A stretch of 21,873 bases of DNA from Thiobacillus sp. UBA2597 (GCA_002339725.1 DDKN01000070.1:2664-24536); one strand, 5' to 3'. Positions 1-8,395 are shown, counted from the first letter of the stretch. Translations and numbers: made by a program. The notes: generated by a model from the sequence alone, not told the origin.

Positions 1-1055
1 TCATCCATCAACTCCCGCACGTGATGCAGATTCTCATCCGAAATCTGCACAAACACGCTCCCCGACTCGTGCAGCAATTCCTTCGCCAGCAGCAGCCGGT
101 CGCGCAGGTAGGTGAGGTAGGAGTGGATGCCCAGCTCCCAGGTGTCGCGGAAGGCCTTGATCATCTCCGGCTCTTGCGTGAGGTCTTCGTCCTTGCGGTC
201 CTTCACGTCGCGCTTGTTGACGAAGGGCTGGAAGTTGGAGCCGTACTTGATGCCGTAGGGCGGGTCGATGTAGATCATCTGCACCTGCCCGGCCATGCTC
301 TCTTTCTGCAAGAGCGAGTTCATCACCAGGAGCGAATCGCCCGCGATCAGCCGGTTGGCCCAACCGCGCTCGTGCTTGTAGAAGTCGATGGCGTCTCTGA
401 GCGGCAGGTTTTCGAACGGCGCGGCGAAGAGGTCGGGCTGGTAGGCATAGTCCCCCTCACCCTGCCCTCTCCCGGAGGGAGAGGGTTCGCCTTTCAGGCG
501 TTTGCGCACCGCCGACAGGATGCTCGCCGGGTCGATGCGCTCGTGCACGTGCAGGCTGACCGTCTCCACCTCGAAGCTCAAGCGCTCGGCCTTGCCGGTC
601 CAGTTGAGATACGGCGCGGAGTAGCGCTTCAGTTCTTCCAGTGCCGCGCGCATGGTGGCCGGATCGCCGCTCGCCAGCGCGTCGTCGATGAGCTTCTCCA
701 CCTGCGCGCGGCCGAAATCGAACTGCAGGGCCGGGTCGATGTGCGGGTCGTAGCACCAGCGCGTGGTGCCTTCGTCCGGGTCGTTCTCGGGCCTGACCAT
801 GCCGACTTCGGGATTGTTCTTGCGGGTATCGGCGTGGCGGTAGCTCAGCACTTCCGTCTGGCCGGTTTTACTGCCACCCGCGCGTGGCCCCCTGACCGCG
901 CGCGCCTTCGGCTTTTCCGGTACTCCAACGGGCGCCGCCTGGCTTTGCAGCGAGAAATCCTCGCCAGCCTCCAACGGACGCGTGGCCGTATCGGCCGTGG
1001 TGCGACTGGCGGGTTTGCCGGTTCGGTTCCCTGTGGTTTTGTTGTTGCGGGCCAT
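1..1055 (-). CDS. Site-specific DNA methyltransferase (adenine-specific, type III Mod-like), 3' end outside window
   Basis: About 351 residues are visible from an ATG at 1055; the frame stays open to base 1, so the C-terminus is missing. The catalytic motif IV is seen as YIDPPYGIKYG (D264-Y267), the N6-adenine/N4-cytosine methyltransferase signature; DPPY early in the chain with no motif I before it fits the beta-class order of type III Mod enzymes, whose SAM-binding FxGxG motif would lie in the missing part. Ahead of it is RLIAGDSLLVMNSLL and after it KRDVKDRKDEDLTQEPEM, both typical of large methyltransferases found with a helicase-type partner. Residues 1-60 are low-complexity and basic. 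Residues about 190-202 are encoded by a palindromic repeat (452-488). A restriction or helicase gene would be expected to the left but cannot be seen. Start choice: an AGGAG-like stretch lies just upstream of ATG 1055. Confidence 0.88.
   Translation of the reverse strand, partial: MARNNKTTGNRTGKPASRTTADTATRPLEAGEDFSLQSQAAPVGVPEKPKARAVRGPRAGGSKTGQTEVLSYRHADTRKNNPEVGMVRPENDPDEGTTRWCYDPHIDPALQFDFGRAQVEKLIDDALASGDPATMRAALEELKRYSAPYLNWTGKAERLSFEVETVSLHVHERIDPASILSAVRKRLKGEPSPSGRGQGEGDYAYQPDLFAAPFENLPLRDAIDFYKHERGWANRLIAGDSLLVMNSLLQKESMAGQVQMIYIDPPYGIKYGSNFQPFVNKRDVKDRKDEDLTQEPEMIKAFRDTWELGIHSYLTYLRDRLLLAKELLHESGSVFVQISDENLHHVRELMD
452..488. repeat. Palindromic interspersed repeat inside the methyltransferase reading frame
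   Basis: Perfect 9-bp arms CCCTCTCCC (465-473) and GGGAGAGGG (477-485) separated by GGA, preceded by CCCCTCACCCTG. The same arrangement, in the opposite orientation to its gene, occurs at 10381-10420. It is read as part of the methyltransferase, adding a Gly/Pro/Ser/Arg-rich stretch to a linker between the N-terminal region and the catalytic domain. Confidence 0.75.
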
Positions 1056-1233
1056 GTGGCGTCTCCTAGTCCATCGATGCGTGCGCAGGAATGGCGGCGT
1101 GGTGGTGTCCGGTTTTTCTTCTGCCCGCATCCGCCGCGAATCCTACCATTTCAAGGGCCTAGCCGGGCCGGCGGCTTGGTGGCGGCCCGCCTGACAGGCT
1201 AAAGTAGCGCATCGACCTTGACGGAGGCACCCA

Positions 1234-1692
1234 ATGCTCAAACTGCTTTATCTCCTGCATGTGCTGGCCACGGTGGTGTGGGTGGGCGGCATGTTCTTCG
1301 CCCATCAGGTGTTGCGGCCGGTGGCGGCCGATCAGCTGGAGCCGCCGGCGCGCCTGCGCCTGTGGGCCGGGGTGTTCGGCCGGTTCTTTCCCTGGGTGTG
1401 GGCGGCGGTGGTGCTGCTGCTGGTGACGGGGCAGGCCATCGTGGCGCAGGTGGGCGGCTATGGCGTGGTGCCCAAGCATGTGCATGTCATGGCGGGCATC
1501 GGCTATTTGATGGCGGCGATCTTCGTCTATTTGTATTTCGTGCCTTACCGCCGCTTTGTCCGCGCGGTGCAGGCCGAGGCCTGGCCCACGGCGGGCGAGG
1601 GGCTGGCGGTGATTCGCCGGCTGGTGGGGACGAATCTCACCCTGGGCCTGTTGAATATCGCGTTGGTGTTCGTGTTGCCGGTGATGATGTGA
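1234..1692 (+). CDS. CopD-family-like small integral membrane protein
   Basis: 152 residues, almost entirely hydrophobic, with four predicted membrane segments (about residues 1-25, 47-72, 84-104 and 130-150). The N-terminal LLYLLHVLATVVWVGGMFF with its His and the later HVHVMAGIGYLM with two His residues resemble the CopD/YubD-like membrane family, in which conserved histidines are thought to bind metal or haem. The start is supported by GGAGG at 1223-1227. It is a single gene divergent from the methyltransferase; the 178-bp gap contains a GC-rich hairpin and a weak sigma70-like pair (TTGGTG 1176-1181, TAAAGT 1200-1205). Substrate is not evident; copper handling is only a family-level guess. 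Confidence 0.75.
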   Translation: MLKLLYLLHVLATVVWVGGMFFAHQVLRPVAADQLEPPARLRLWAGVFGRFFPWVWAAVVLLLVTGQAIVAQVGGYGVVPKHVHVMAGIGYLMAAIFVYLYFVPYRRFVRAVQAEAWPTAGEGLAVIRRLVGTNLTLGLLNIALVFVLPVMM

Positions 1693-1751
1693 GTCAGCGC
1701 CGGGCCAGGGCCAGTTTGGCCGTGCGGCCAGGCTTCTAGAGTGCGGCTGTT

Positions 1752-2030
1752 CTAGCCGTACACCTCATCGTGGCTGCCGATGTCGAGCAGCAGGATTTCC
1801 TGTTCGGTGACTTGTAATGTGAGCGTGATGCGGTAGCTGTAGGTGAGGCTGACGGCTTGCATGCCTTGCAGCTTGCCGGTGAGGGCGTGCAGTTTCAGGC
1901 TGGGGTCGAAAGGGTCGCTGCGCAGTTGTTCCAAGGTCTGGATGAAGCGCGGTTTCAGGTCGGGGTGCTTGGTCAGAAACTTGCGTGCACGGCGCTCGAA
2001 GAAGGCCGTGGTGACCAGGGTGTAACTCAT
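1752..2030 (-). CDS. RelE/ParE-superfamily toxin of a type II toxin-antitoxin pair
   Basis: 92 residues, the normal size for the family. The sequence shows the usual layout: an N-terminal basic helical part (FFERRARKFLTKHPDLKPRF), a central LKLHALTGKLQGMQAVSLTYSYR stretch that is cut here into KLHALTGKLQ and SLTYSYRIT, and a C-terminal LLDIGSHDEVYG, which matches the YafQ/RelE-like ending with the catalytic-type His and Tyr. Members of this family mostly cleave mRNA on the ribosome. Its start overlaps the antitoxin stop by 4 bp (ATGA, 2027-2030), so the two are translationally coupled. Codon use is less GC-rich than in the flanking housekeeping genes, consistent with a mobile accessory module. 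Exact subfamily is uncertain. Confidence 0.87.
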   Translation of the reverse strand: MSYTLVTTAFFERRARKFLTKHPDLKPRFIQTLEQLRSDPFDPSLKLHALTGKLQGMQAVSLTYSYRITLTLQVTEQEILLLDIGSHDEVYG

Positions 2031-2299
2031 TCGTCTGTGGCGCTGTCCAGGCGTTGCATCAGGGCATCGACGCTGTCATGGCGGGTGACGCGGCCGGCCT
2101 TGGCGTCTTCGAGCGAGGCCTTGATGCGCGCCAAAGTGGCTTCTTCTTGAAGTTCCAGCAGTTCGCGGTAGTTCTCTTCGGTCAGCACCACGTATTGCGG
2201 CCGGTTGTTCTTGATGATGTGCACCGGGCCGCGGGCCAGGGCCTCATCGACGGCGGAGATGCCGCGGCGCTTGATTTCTTGGGCGGGCAGGATGTTCAT
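2027..2299 (-). CDS. Phd/YefM-family antitoxin
   Basis: 90 residues from the ATG at 2299. The N-terminal half (MNILPAQEIKRRGISAVDEA, then PVHIIKNNRPQYVVLTEENY) is the Phd/YefM DNA-binding fold: promoter-binding N-terminus, then a flexible acidic-basic C-terminus (residues 50-90) that would wrap the toxin. A longer frame begins at 2338, but 2299 matches where the family starts and leaves room for a promoter. Gene order antitoxin-toxin with a 4-bp overlap is standard, and such antitoxins usually repress their own promoter, in line with the inverted repeats just upstream. Confidence 0.87.
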   Translation of the reverse strand: MNILPAQEIKRRGISAVDEALARGPVHIIKNNRPQYVVLTEENYRELLELQEEATLARIKASLEDAKAGRVTRHDSVDALMQRLDSATDE

Positions 2300-2314
2300 G
2301 GCGGTTTCAGGTGT

Positions 2315-2357
2315 CTGATATGGTACTGATTTAAGCACTGTATTAAGTATCAGGCAA
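2315..2357 (-). promoter_or_regulatory. Probable promoter/operator of the toxin-antitoxin pair
   Basis: On the minus strand TTGCCT (2357-2352) and TTAAAT (2334-2329) are 17 bp apart, giving a transcription start near 2322, about 23 bases before the antitoxin ATG. The AT-rich stretch holds an inverted repeat CTGATA (2315-2320)/TATCAG (2348-2353) and internal TTAA repeats, which could be the antitoxin binding sites. It overlaps the 3' end of the GIY-YIG gene. Confidence 0.4.
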
Positions 2358-2604
2358 GCCGGGCCAGGGCCAGCTTGGCCGCACGGTCAAGTTTCTTCAG
2401 CGCGGCTTCGCGTTTGGCGGCGGCCGAGCGGCTGGACGCTGCTTCCGAATAGATGAGCTGCACCGGGCGCCGGCTGCGGGTGTAGCGCGCGCCCGGGGCG
2501 CCGCCCCGGTTGTGTTCCTCAAGGCGGCGGGTCAGGTCGGTGGTGATGCCGGTGTAGAGGGTGCCGTCGGCGCAGCGCAGGATGTAGACATGCCAGCCCG
2601 GCAC
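2350..2604 (-). CDS. GIY-YIG domain protein (UPF0213/YhbQ-like)
   Basis: 84 residues. The GIY-YIG signature is clear: VYILRCADGTLYTG with the paired VYI and YTG tyrosine motifs, followed by TDLTRRLEEHN, in which Arg and Glu/His positions match the single-domain YhbQ/UPF0213 proteins. Family members are small putative endonucleases implicated in DNA repair or processing; the cellular substrate is unclear. The start is a GTG at 2604 that directly abuts the stop codon of the upstream HicA-like gene (TGA at 2607-2605), so the two are cotranscribed. No strong ribosome-binding site is seen, in keeping with translational coupling. Confidence 0.88.
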   Translation of the reverse strand: MPGWHVYILRCADGTLYTGITTDLTRRLEEHNRGGAPGARYTRSRRPVQLIYSEAASSRSAAAKREAALKKLDRAAKLALARLA

Positions 2605-2886
2605 TCAGCGGCCCTCGGCCTCGAAGCCCGAGGGCGACACACCGGCCCGGGTGAGGAACTCGCGCAGCAGCTTCACGCCCTGGCGGTCGAGGGTGGTGCT
2701 GTGGTGGGGGTGATGCAGAAAGCCTTCCTGGCCGTTGAGCACCACCTTGAACCGGGCGCCGTGCGCGGGGCTCACCTCGGCGCCGAGATGGGCGAGCAAT
2801 GACTCGATCTCGCGCCAGTGCAGGTTGGCCGGCAGTGGGTCCTGAAAGATGCTGCGCAGCAGCTGGGCGTGGTGTTTGTGGCTCAT
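2605..2886 (-). CDS. HicA-like protein without an adjacent HicB
   Basis: 93 residues. The order HWREIESLLAHLGAEV, SPAHGARFKVVLNG, FLHHPHH and a C-terminal VKLLREFLTRAGV follows the double-stranded RNA-binding-like HicA fold. This longer subgroup (about 80-95 residues, starting KHHAQLLRSIFQDPLPANLHW) is usually found on its own and is often labelled type II HicA toxin. Canonical HicA toxins are about 60 residues, carry a catalytic His after a Gly and pair with HicB; no HicB-like frame is seen on either side here. ATG at 2886 with AGGA about 10 bases upstream. Activity as a toxin should not be assumed. Confidence 0.75.
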   Translation of the reverse strand: MSHKHHAQLLRSIFQDPLPANLHWREIESLLAHLGAEVSPAHGARFKVVLNGQEGFLHHPHHSTTLDRQGVKLLREFLTRAGVSPSGFEAEGR

Positions 2887-2997
2887 GGCGGGTTGTCCTT
2901 GTCTGGCGGCGCGACCGGGTCGGTGTCGGCGAACGACACGACCGGCGGGCCTGCATGACGCATTGTTTCAGGCCGGCCGCGCCGCGGCAAGGCGGCC

Positions 2998-3192
2998 TCA
3001 GTGCACGGTGGGGCTGTCGTCCAGCACGCCCCACTGGAAATAGATGTATTCCTGATCGTGATACCAGCCGAGGAAGGTCCACTGCTCGCCATGCTCGCTC
3101 TCCGGCGGGCGGGGCGGACACATCCCCAGGCGGTAGCGCCGGGGGTCGAAGGGTCGCTTGATGGTCTTGAGCCGCTTGGTCTTGTACTCCAT
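2998..3192 (-). CDS. Hypothetical protein, 64 residues
   Basis: I do not recognise the family. The start at ATG 3192 is preferred over the longer frame from 3423 because AGGTGG lies 4-9 bases upstream and a good promoter lies at 3230-3257. The protein has a basic N-terminus (YKTKRLKTIKRPFDPRRY), a Pro-rich middle (MCPPRPPESEHGEQW) and an aromatic C-terminus (TFLGWYHDQEYIYFQWGVL). No signal peptide or membrane segment is visible. It is followed by 111 bp without a gene, then the HicA-like gene on the same strand. Confidence 0.55.
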   Translation of the reverse strand: MEYKTKRLKTIKRPFDPRRYRLGMCPPRPPESEHGEQWTFLGWYHDQEYIYFQWGVLDDSPTVH

Positions 3193-3229
3193 AAAGCCAC
3201 CTGTGGCGAAGCTCAGGTCGGGTGCAGAA

Positions 3230-3257
3230 AATATAGCGGCAGACCGGCTGGAATCAA
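3230..3257 (-). promoter_or_regulatory. Sigma70-like promoter for the 64-residue protein
   Basis: On the minus strand TTGATT (3257-3252) and TATATT (3235-3230) are 16 bp apart; the -10 matches the consensus at five of six positions. The predicted start of transcription is near 3223, some 30 bases before the ATG at 3192. Confidence 0.5.
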
Positions 3258-3444
3258 GAGCCGAGGCGCGCCTGCCAAGCGGCGGTATCCGGTGCGCGGG
3301 CGCGCCCAACACAACAAGGTGTTCGTGCTGTTCGGCCCCGGCTGCCGCCCGGGTGACGATGAACTCACCAGCCACGCAGGCGATATAGCCGCGTTTTTGG
3401 GCCTTGCTCGACGGCGAATCCAATCGAACTCACGGCCTTGATTT

Positions 3445-3693
3445 TTATGTATGGCAAAACTCGATTGCGACAGAGCGGTCGTAGAGGGTTTCTGGGGCGA
3501 TGTCCAGGTTGCCAGGCCAGCATACGGTGTCGAAGGCCACATAGGCTTGCTTGAACAAGGCGGGGTCTTGAAGTTTCTTGAAAGCGCCCCTGTCGAGATA
3601 CGGGCGGGCGTCGAACAGGCGTGTCTCGCCCGTGCTGAATTGCAGTTCGAGGTGAAAGTTGTCTTTCGGTGTGACCCGGGTAACTGTTTCCAT
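3445..3693 (-). CDS. DUF2442-domain protein
   Basis: 82 residues covering one DUF2442 domain: VTPKDNFHLELQFSTGETR, LFDARPYLDRGAFKKL, then VAFDTVCWPGNLDIAPETLY. The aromatic W-P-x-x-x-D-I-A-P-E motif is characteristic. The family has no assigned biochemical role, but it often follows DUF4160 genes in small two-gene units, as here: the DUF4160 gene ends 11 bp before this start. It may be the partner of a toxin-antitoxin-like pair, which is inference from context only. Stop TAA at 3447-3445. Confidence 0.85.
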   Translation of the reverse strand: METVTRVTPKDNFHLELQFSTGETRLFDARPYLDRGAFKKLQDPALFKQAYVAFDTVCWPGNLDIAPETLYDRSVAIEFCHT

Positions 3694-3704
3694 GTTTTCG
3701 CCTC

Positions 3705-3974
3705 CTAGCGCAGCGGGTCGATGGGAAAAGGTGTTTCTCCGTTAACGGCCAGTTCCCAATCGGCCAGAAGTTCTTCGCGGTGAATCTCGATCCACGCTTG
3801 GACCAGTTTGGCTTTGGCGGCAGGTATTTCACCGCTCAGTATCGCTCCGTCCAGTATAGAGAAAGATGCCTGCTGCCCCTGATATCGGGCATGGATATGG
3901 GGTAGCTTGTGTCGTTCATCATCGAAGAAATACAGATAGATGATGATCCCGTAAAACATGCTGATCGTCGGCAT
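3705..3974 (-). CDS. DUF4160-domain protein
   Basis: 89 residues from ATG 3974, chosen because GAGGG lies seven bases upstream and because the family begins MPTIS-x-FYGIII. The DUF4160 hallmarks are present: IYLYFFDDERHKLPHIHARY with its conserved H-x-P-H-x-H, then GAILSGEIPAAKAKLVQAW and EELLADW. The PHIHA motif looks like a metal or catalytic site, but no activity is established for the family. The gene is first in a two-gene unit with the DUF2442 gene. Lower GC than the neighbours suggests an accessory origin. Confidence 0.87.
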   Translation of the reverse strand: MPTISMFYGIIIYLYFFDDERHKLPHIHARYQGQQASFSILDGAILSGEIPAAKAKLVQAWIEIHREELLADWELAVNGETPFPIDPLR

Positions 3975-4056
3975 GTGGCCCTCATAACCCTTTGAACTCG
4001 CAGCCAGATTAGTCGGTTGTGCCGATGGCGGCAACTTTTGACGGTCGGGGAAAGGC

Positions 4057-4090
4057 TCCCCCTCCCAGCCTCCCCCGCACGCGGGGGAGG
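4057..4090. repeat. GC-rich palindromic repeat downstream of prfC
   Basis: CCTCCCCCGC (4069-4078) and GCGGGGGAGG (4081-4090) are perfect 10-bp arms around AC, preceded by CTCCCCCTCCCAG. It is the same family as the four units at 14944-15141. It starts ten bases past the prfC stop on the minus strand and could fold in the transcript, but there is no following U-run, so intrinsic termination is not supported. Confidence 0.75.
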
Positions 4091-4100
4091 TGAATGGGGT

Positions 4101-5717
<1,617 letters not shown>

Positions 5718-5733
5718 GCCAGGTGCTTAATTC

Positions 5734-5766
5734 AAAAGAAAAAACCGCCGGCCGGGGGCGGGCGGT
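5734..5766 (-). terminator. Rho-independent terminator after the diguanylate cyclase gene
   Basis: On the minus strand ACCGCC (5766-5761) pairs with GGCGGT (5749-5744) around an 11-base GC-rich loop and runs into TTTTTT-C-TTTT. It lies about 25 bases past the stop codon at 5791 and just before the prfC start, ending the upstream transcript. Confidence 0.72.
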
Positions 5767-5790
5767 GGGCGAGGCGCATTGTAGCAAAAA

Positions 5791-6645
5791 TCAGAGCAGC
5801 ACGACCCGGTTGCGCCCCGCGCCCTTGGCCTGGTACAGGGCTTCGTCGGTGCGCTTGTACAGGCTGCTGTAGTTGTCGCCCGGCAGGTAGCGGCTGGCGC
5901 CCAGGCTGATGGTGACTTTCTGGCCCAGGCCGAAGTCGTGGGCCGCGACCACCTGGCGCAGGCGCTCGGCGGTGTCGCGCAGGTCCTCGCTGTTGTGGGT
6001 GTAGCTGATCAGGGCGAATTCCTCGCCGCCGATGCGGAAGAAACTGTCGGCCTCGCGCGCGTGGCTCTTGATCAGCCGGGCCAGCTGGATCAGCACCTGG
6101 TCGCCGGTGTCGTGGCCGAATTTGTCGTTGATCTTCTTGAAGTGGTCGATGTCGAGGATGGTGAGGGCCAGGCCGCGTTTGTAGCGCGCCTCGCGCTTGA
6201 TCTCGTCCTGCAGGGCCTCGTCGAACTTGCGCCGGTTGTAGATGCCGGTGAGCGAATCGGTGGTGGCGAGCTGGGCCAGCTGGTGCTCGACCTGCTTGCG
6301 CTGTTCGATCTCGCGCATGAGGGTGGCATTCTGCTGTTCCAGGTCGCTGGCGAATTTCTCCAGCAGGGCCCGGTGGTAGTTCAGGTCCTGCTCGGCCCGC
6401 TCGTGCAGGCGCAACAGATAGGCCGCGCTCACCCCGAGCAGGACCAGGGTGGCGCTGATGAAGCAGCGCATCCAGATCTCGTGGCCGGCGGGGTTGAACA
6501 GGGCCTGCCAGTAGCTTTGCTCGACCTGGAAGAAGACGGTGTCGACCGCGGCGTCGATGAACCAGGCCGCGATGGCCATGGCGAAACCGCCCAGCAGGAT
6601 CACCCGGCTGTCGAGCCTGCGGATGAGTGGCTTGAGCGGGATCAT
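5791..6645 (-). CDS. Membrane-anchored GGDEF diguanylate cyclase
   Basis: 284 residues from ATG 6645. Two membrane segments (about 14-38 and 57-80) frame a short periplasmic loop of only about 20 residues, followed by a coiled-coil linker (about 82-125) and a GGDEF domain (126-284). The active-site loop reads GGEEF (206-210), which is catalytically competent in this family, and the upstream DxLTGxxNRR signature is present as DSLTGIYNRR. READ (197-200) lies exactly five residues before GGEEF, the position of the RxxD inhibitory site, so product feedback by c-di-GMP is likely. Start 6645 was preferred over 6699 because the longer form would overlap the upstream gene; no clear ribosome-binding site is seen, only five bases separate it from the preceding stop. 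Confidence 0.92.
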   Translation of the reverse strand: MIPLKPLIRRLDSRVILLGGFAMAIAAWFIDAAVDTVFFQVEQSYWQALFNPAGHEIWMRCFISATLVLLGVSAAYLLRLHERAEQDLNYHRALLEKFASDLEQQNATLMREIEQRKQVEHQLAQLATTDSLTGIYNRRKFDEALQDEIKREARYKRGLALTILDIDHFKKINDKFGHDTGDQVLIQLARLIKSHAREADSFFRIGGEEFALISYTHNSEDLRDTAERLRQVVAAHDFGLGQKVTISLGASRYLPGDNYSSLYKRTDEALYQAKGAGRNRVVLL

Positions 6646-6650
6646 GATGG

Positions 6651-7196
6651 TCAGCCGCGTGGCGGCTCGAAGGTGGCGTCGAGGTTGAGTTCGTCGCAAT
6701 AGTCGAAGAAATCGCCGCGCAGCTCGGAGATGTGGGTGCCGCCGGGGATGCCGACGCGCATGGTCACCGAGAACATGGGCGTGCCGGTGTGCGGCGCCGG
6801 GTAGGTGCTGGTGTTGACGTCCTCGATGTTGATGCCGCGGCTGGCGAAGAAATTGGCCAGGTTGTGCACGATGCCCGGATGGTCCATGGCCACCACCTCG
6901 ATCTGATAGGGGATGACCGGCTGGGCGCGCTCGACCTCGCGCGTGCGGCGGGCGACGATGGTCAGGCCGAGCTCCTCGCCGATGGCGGGCAGGCGGTCTT
7001 CCAGCCGGGACAGCGCATCCCAGCGGCCGGAGACCAGCATGATGATGGCGAACTGGCCACCCAAAAGCGCCATGCGCGATTCTTCGATATTGCAGCCGGC
7101 CTCGGCCAGGCGGCTGGTGAAGCGTTGCACCAGGCCGACCTGGTCGTCGCCGGTGGCGGTGATGACGAGAAAATCGCGCGGATTGCTGGAGGCCAT
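6651..7196 (-). CDS. Glycine cleavage system repressor-like protein with two ACT domains
   Basis: 181 residues from ATG 7196. Two ACT modules are visible: residues about 7-80 (FLVITATGDDQVGLVQRF, CNIEESRMALLGGQFAIIML) and 92-170 (YQIEVVAMDHPGIVHNLANF, SRGINIEDVNTSTYPAP). This pattern is that of GcvR, which in enterobacteria binds glycine and antagonises GcvA; in beta- and gammaproteobacteria many such proteins have not been tested. No DNA-binding domain is present, as expected. A longer frame starts at 7229, but homology begins near 7196. No GcvA-type regulator or gcv genes lie in the window. The diguanylate cyclase gene follows after five bases, so they probably share a transcript. Confidence 0.85.
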   Translation of the reverse strand: MASSNPRDFLVITATGDDQVGLVQRFTSRLAEAGCNIEESRMALLGGQFAIIMLVSGRWDALSRLEDRLPAIGEELGLTIVARRTREVERAQPVIPYQIEVVAMDHPGIVHNLANFFASRGINIEDVNTSTYPAPHTGTPMFSVTMRVGIPGGTHISELRGDFFDYCDELNLDATFEPPRG

Positions 7197-7265
7197 GTTC
7201 GATCGAGCGGAGGGTTGGTATAGCCTCATTGTAGCCGGCCCCGGCCCGGCCCGGTCGTTTCGCCC

Positions 7266-8006
7266 TCAGGCGACATACGGCATTTTGTCGCCATCCACCT
7301 GGGCGTGCCGGGTGGCCAACTGGTAGATGCGCAGCAGGTCTTCTTCGGAGATGTCGACGTAGGAATCGATCTGGGACAGGGCGTAGACCAGGTCGCTGTG
7401 GGCGATGACCAGTTTTTCTTCGGCCATGACGCCGGCCGATTCAGCCTGTTGGCTGCCGAGATCGGCCAGCCAGCGCGGATAGCGCCGGTGCAGGAAGGGG
7501 GCGTTGAACAGCATGGCCACGCTCAAAAGCACCAGCACGTTGAGCAGCACCGGGGTGACCAGATAGGCAAAGCCCAGGGCGCGCACCGATTCGCCGCCCA
7601 CCACGGTGGCCAGGGCGGCGGCGCCGCCCGGGGGGTGCAGGCAGCGGGTGTAGAACATCACCGCGATGGACAGCGCCACGGCCACCGCCGCGGCGATCAG
7701 CAGATCGTCGATCCAGAGGGCGCAGACAATGCCGACCGTGGCCGACAGCAGGTGACCGCCCAGCACCGGCCAGGGCTGCGACAAGGGGCTGTGCGGCGCC
7801 GCGAACACCAGCACGGCCGAGGCGCCCATCGAGGTGACCACCAGCGCGGTGCCCAGGGTGTCGAGCACGTTGTGGCTGATGATGAGCAGGCCCAGGATGC
7901 CGAAGAAGGCGCCCAGGGCGGACAGGAGCTTCTCGCCATGGCTGACCGGATGCGGGTCGTCGCCGAATCCGCGCTGCCAAAGGCGCTTGAGGTGCGCTGG
8001 GCGCAT
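7266..8006 (-). CDS. HPP family integral membrane protein
   Basis: 246 residues. The HPP signature is present as RCLHPPGGAAALATVVGG (HPP at 124-126), and four or five membrane segments run from about residue 27 to 175. An extra hydrophilic tail (about 185-246, ending SQIDSYVDISEEDLLRIYQL) replaces the CBS domains that other HPP proteins carry. The plant chloroplast member transports nitrite; bacterial substrates are not known. Its ATG (8006) directly follows the stop codon of the DsrC-like gene (TGA 8009-8007), so translation is probably coupled. The DsrC neighbour hints at a link to sulfur metabolism, but that is inference. Confidence 0.88.
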   Translation of the reverse strand: MRPAHLKRLWQRGFGDDPHPVSHGEKLLSALGAFFGILGLLIISHNVLDTLGTALVVTSMGASAVLVFAAPHSPLSQPWPVLGGHLLSATVGIVCALWIDDLLIAAAVAVALSIAVMFYTRCLHPPGGAAALATVVGGESVRALGFAYLVTPVLLNVLVLLSVAMLFNAPFLHRRYPRWLADLGSQQAESAGVMAEEKLVIAHSDLVYALSQIDSYVDISEEDLLRIYQLATRHAQVDGDKMPYVA

Positions 8007-8345
8007 TCAGCCCGTGCTCCAGGCCCGGGGCCGGCGCATGCCGGCGATCTTGCAGGCCTGCTTGACGTAGCCGTAGGGGAACAGCTCGAACAGCCGCTTG
8101 CGCGCCGCACTGCCCAGGCGCTCGGCCAGGTGCTTGATCACATAGCGGGCATCGGGCGCGACCTGGTGTTCTTCGTAGAAGGCGCGCATGAAGCGCAGCA
8201 CATCCCAGTACTCGGCATCGAGCCGGATGCCTTCGCTGGCGGCCAGGGCTTCAGCCACGCTTTCGTTCCAGTCGGCCGGGTCGATGAGATAACCCTCCTC
8301 ATCCACCTCGGGCAGGTTTGGCGTCAGCTCGTGGGCAAGGTTCAT
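8007..8345 (-). CDS. DsrC/TusE family sulfur-relay-like protein lacking the C-terminal catalytic Cys
   Basis: 112 residues from ATG 8345, with GGAGGTGG six bases upstream. The fold markers are clear: LPEVDEEGYLIDPADWNESVA split here as DEEGYLIDPADWNE, AEYWDVLRFMRAFYEEHQVAP, and the flexible arm PYGYVKQACKIAGM. In DsrC two Cys residues on the arm carry sulfur: CysB and, 11 residues later, CysA next to the C-terminus; TusE keeps CysA. Here CysB is present (C98), but the CysA position is Trp (W109) in a RPRAWSTG ending. So it cannot form the DsrC trisulfide or work as standard TusE. It may be a regulatory or alternative sulfur carrier. It is followed without a gap by the HPP gene. Confidence 0.88.
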   Translation of the reverse strand: MNLAHELTPNLPEVDEEGYLIDPADWNESVAEALAASEGIRLDAEYWDVLRFMRAFYEEHQVAPDARYVIKHLAERLGSAARKRLFELFPYGYVKQACKIAGMRRPRAWSTG

Positions 8346-8395
8346 GGTTTCCACCTCCATTCGGATGACAGGTGGCACCAGTTTAAGGATTATGC

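Noticed and set aside
21..1202. Long plus-strand open frame of 393 codons
   Set aside because: It is antisense to the methyltransferase, whose motifs are unambiguous; long antisense frames are common at this GC content.
3258..3441. Possible remnant of a plus-strand gene, reading KVFVLFGPGCRPGDDELTSH near its end
   Set aside because: The frame looks protein-like over about 45 residues, but no start or ribosome-binding site fits and no family is recognised; a promoter for the minus-strand gene overlaps its left end.
4069..4090. Intrinsic terminator of prfC
   Set aside because: The hairpin is strong but no U-run follows, and the same palindrome is dispersed as a repeat.
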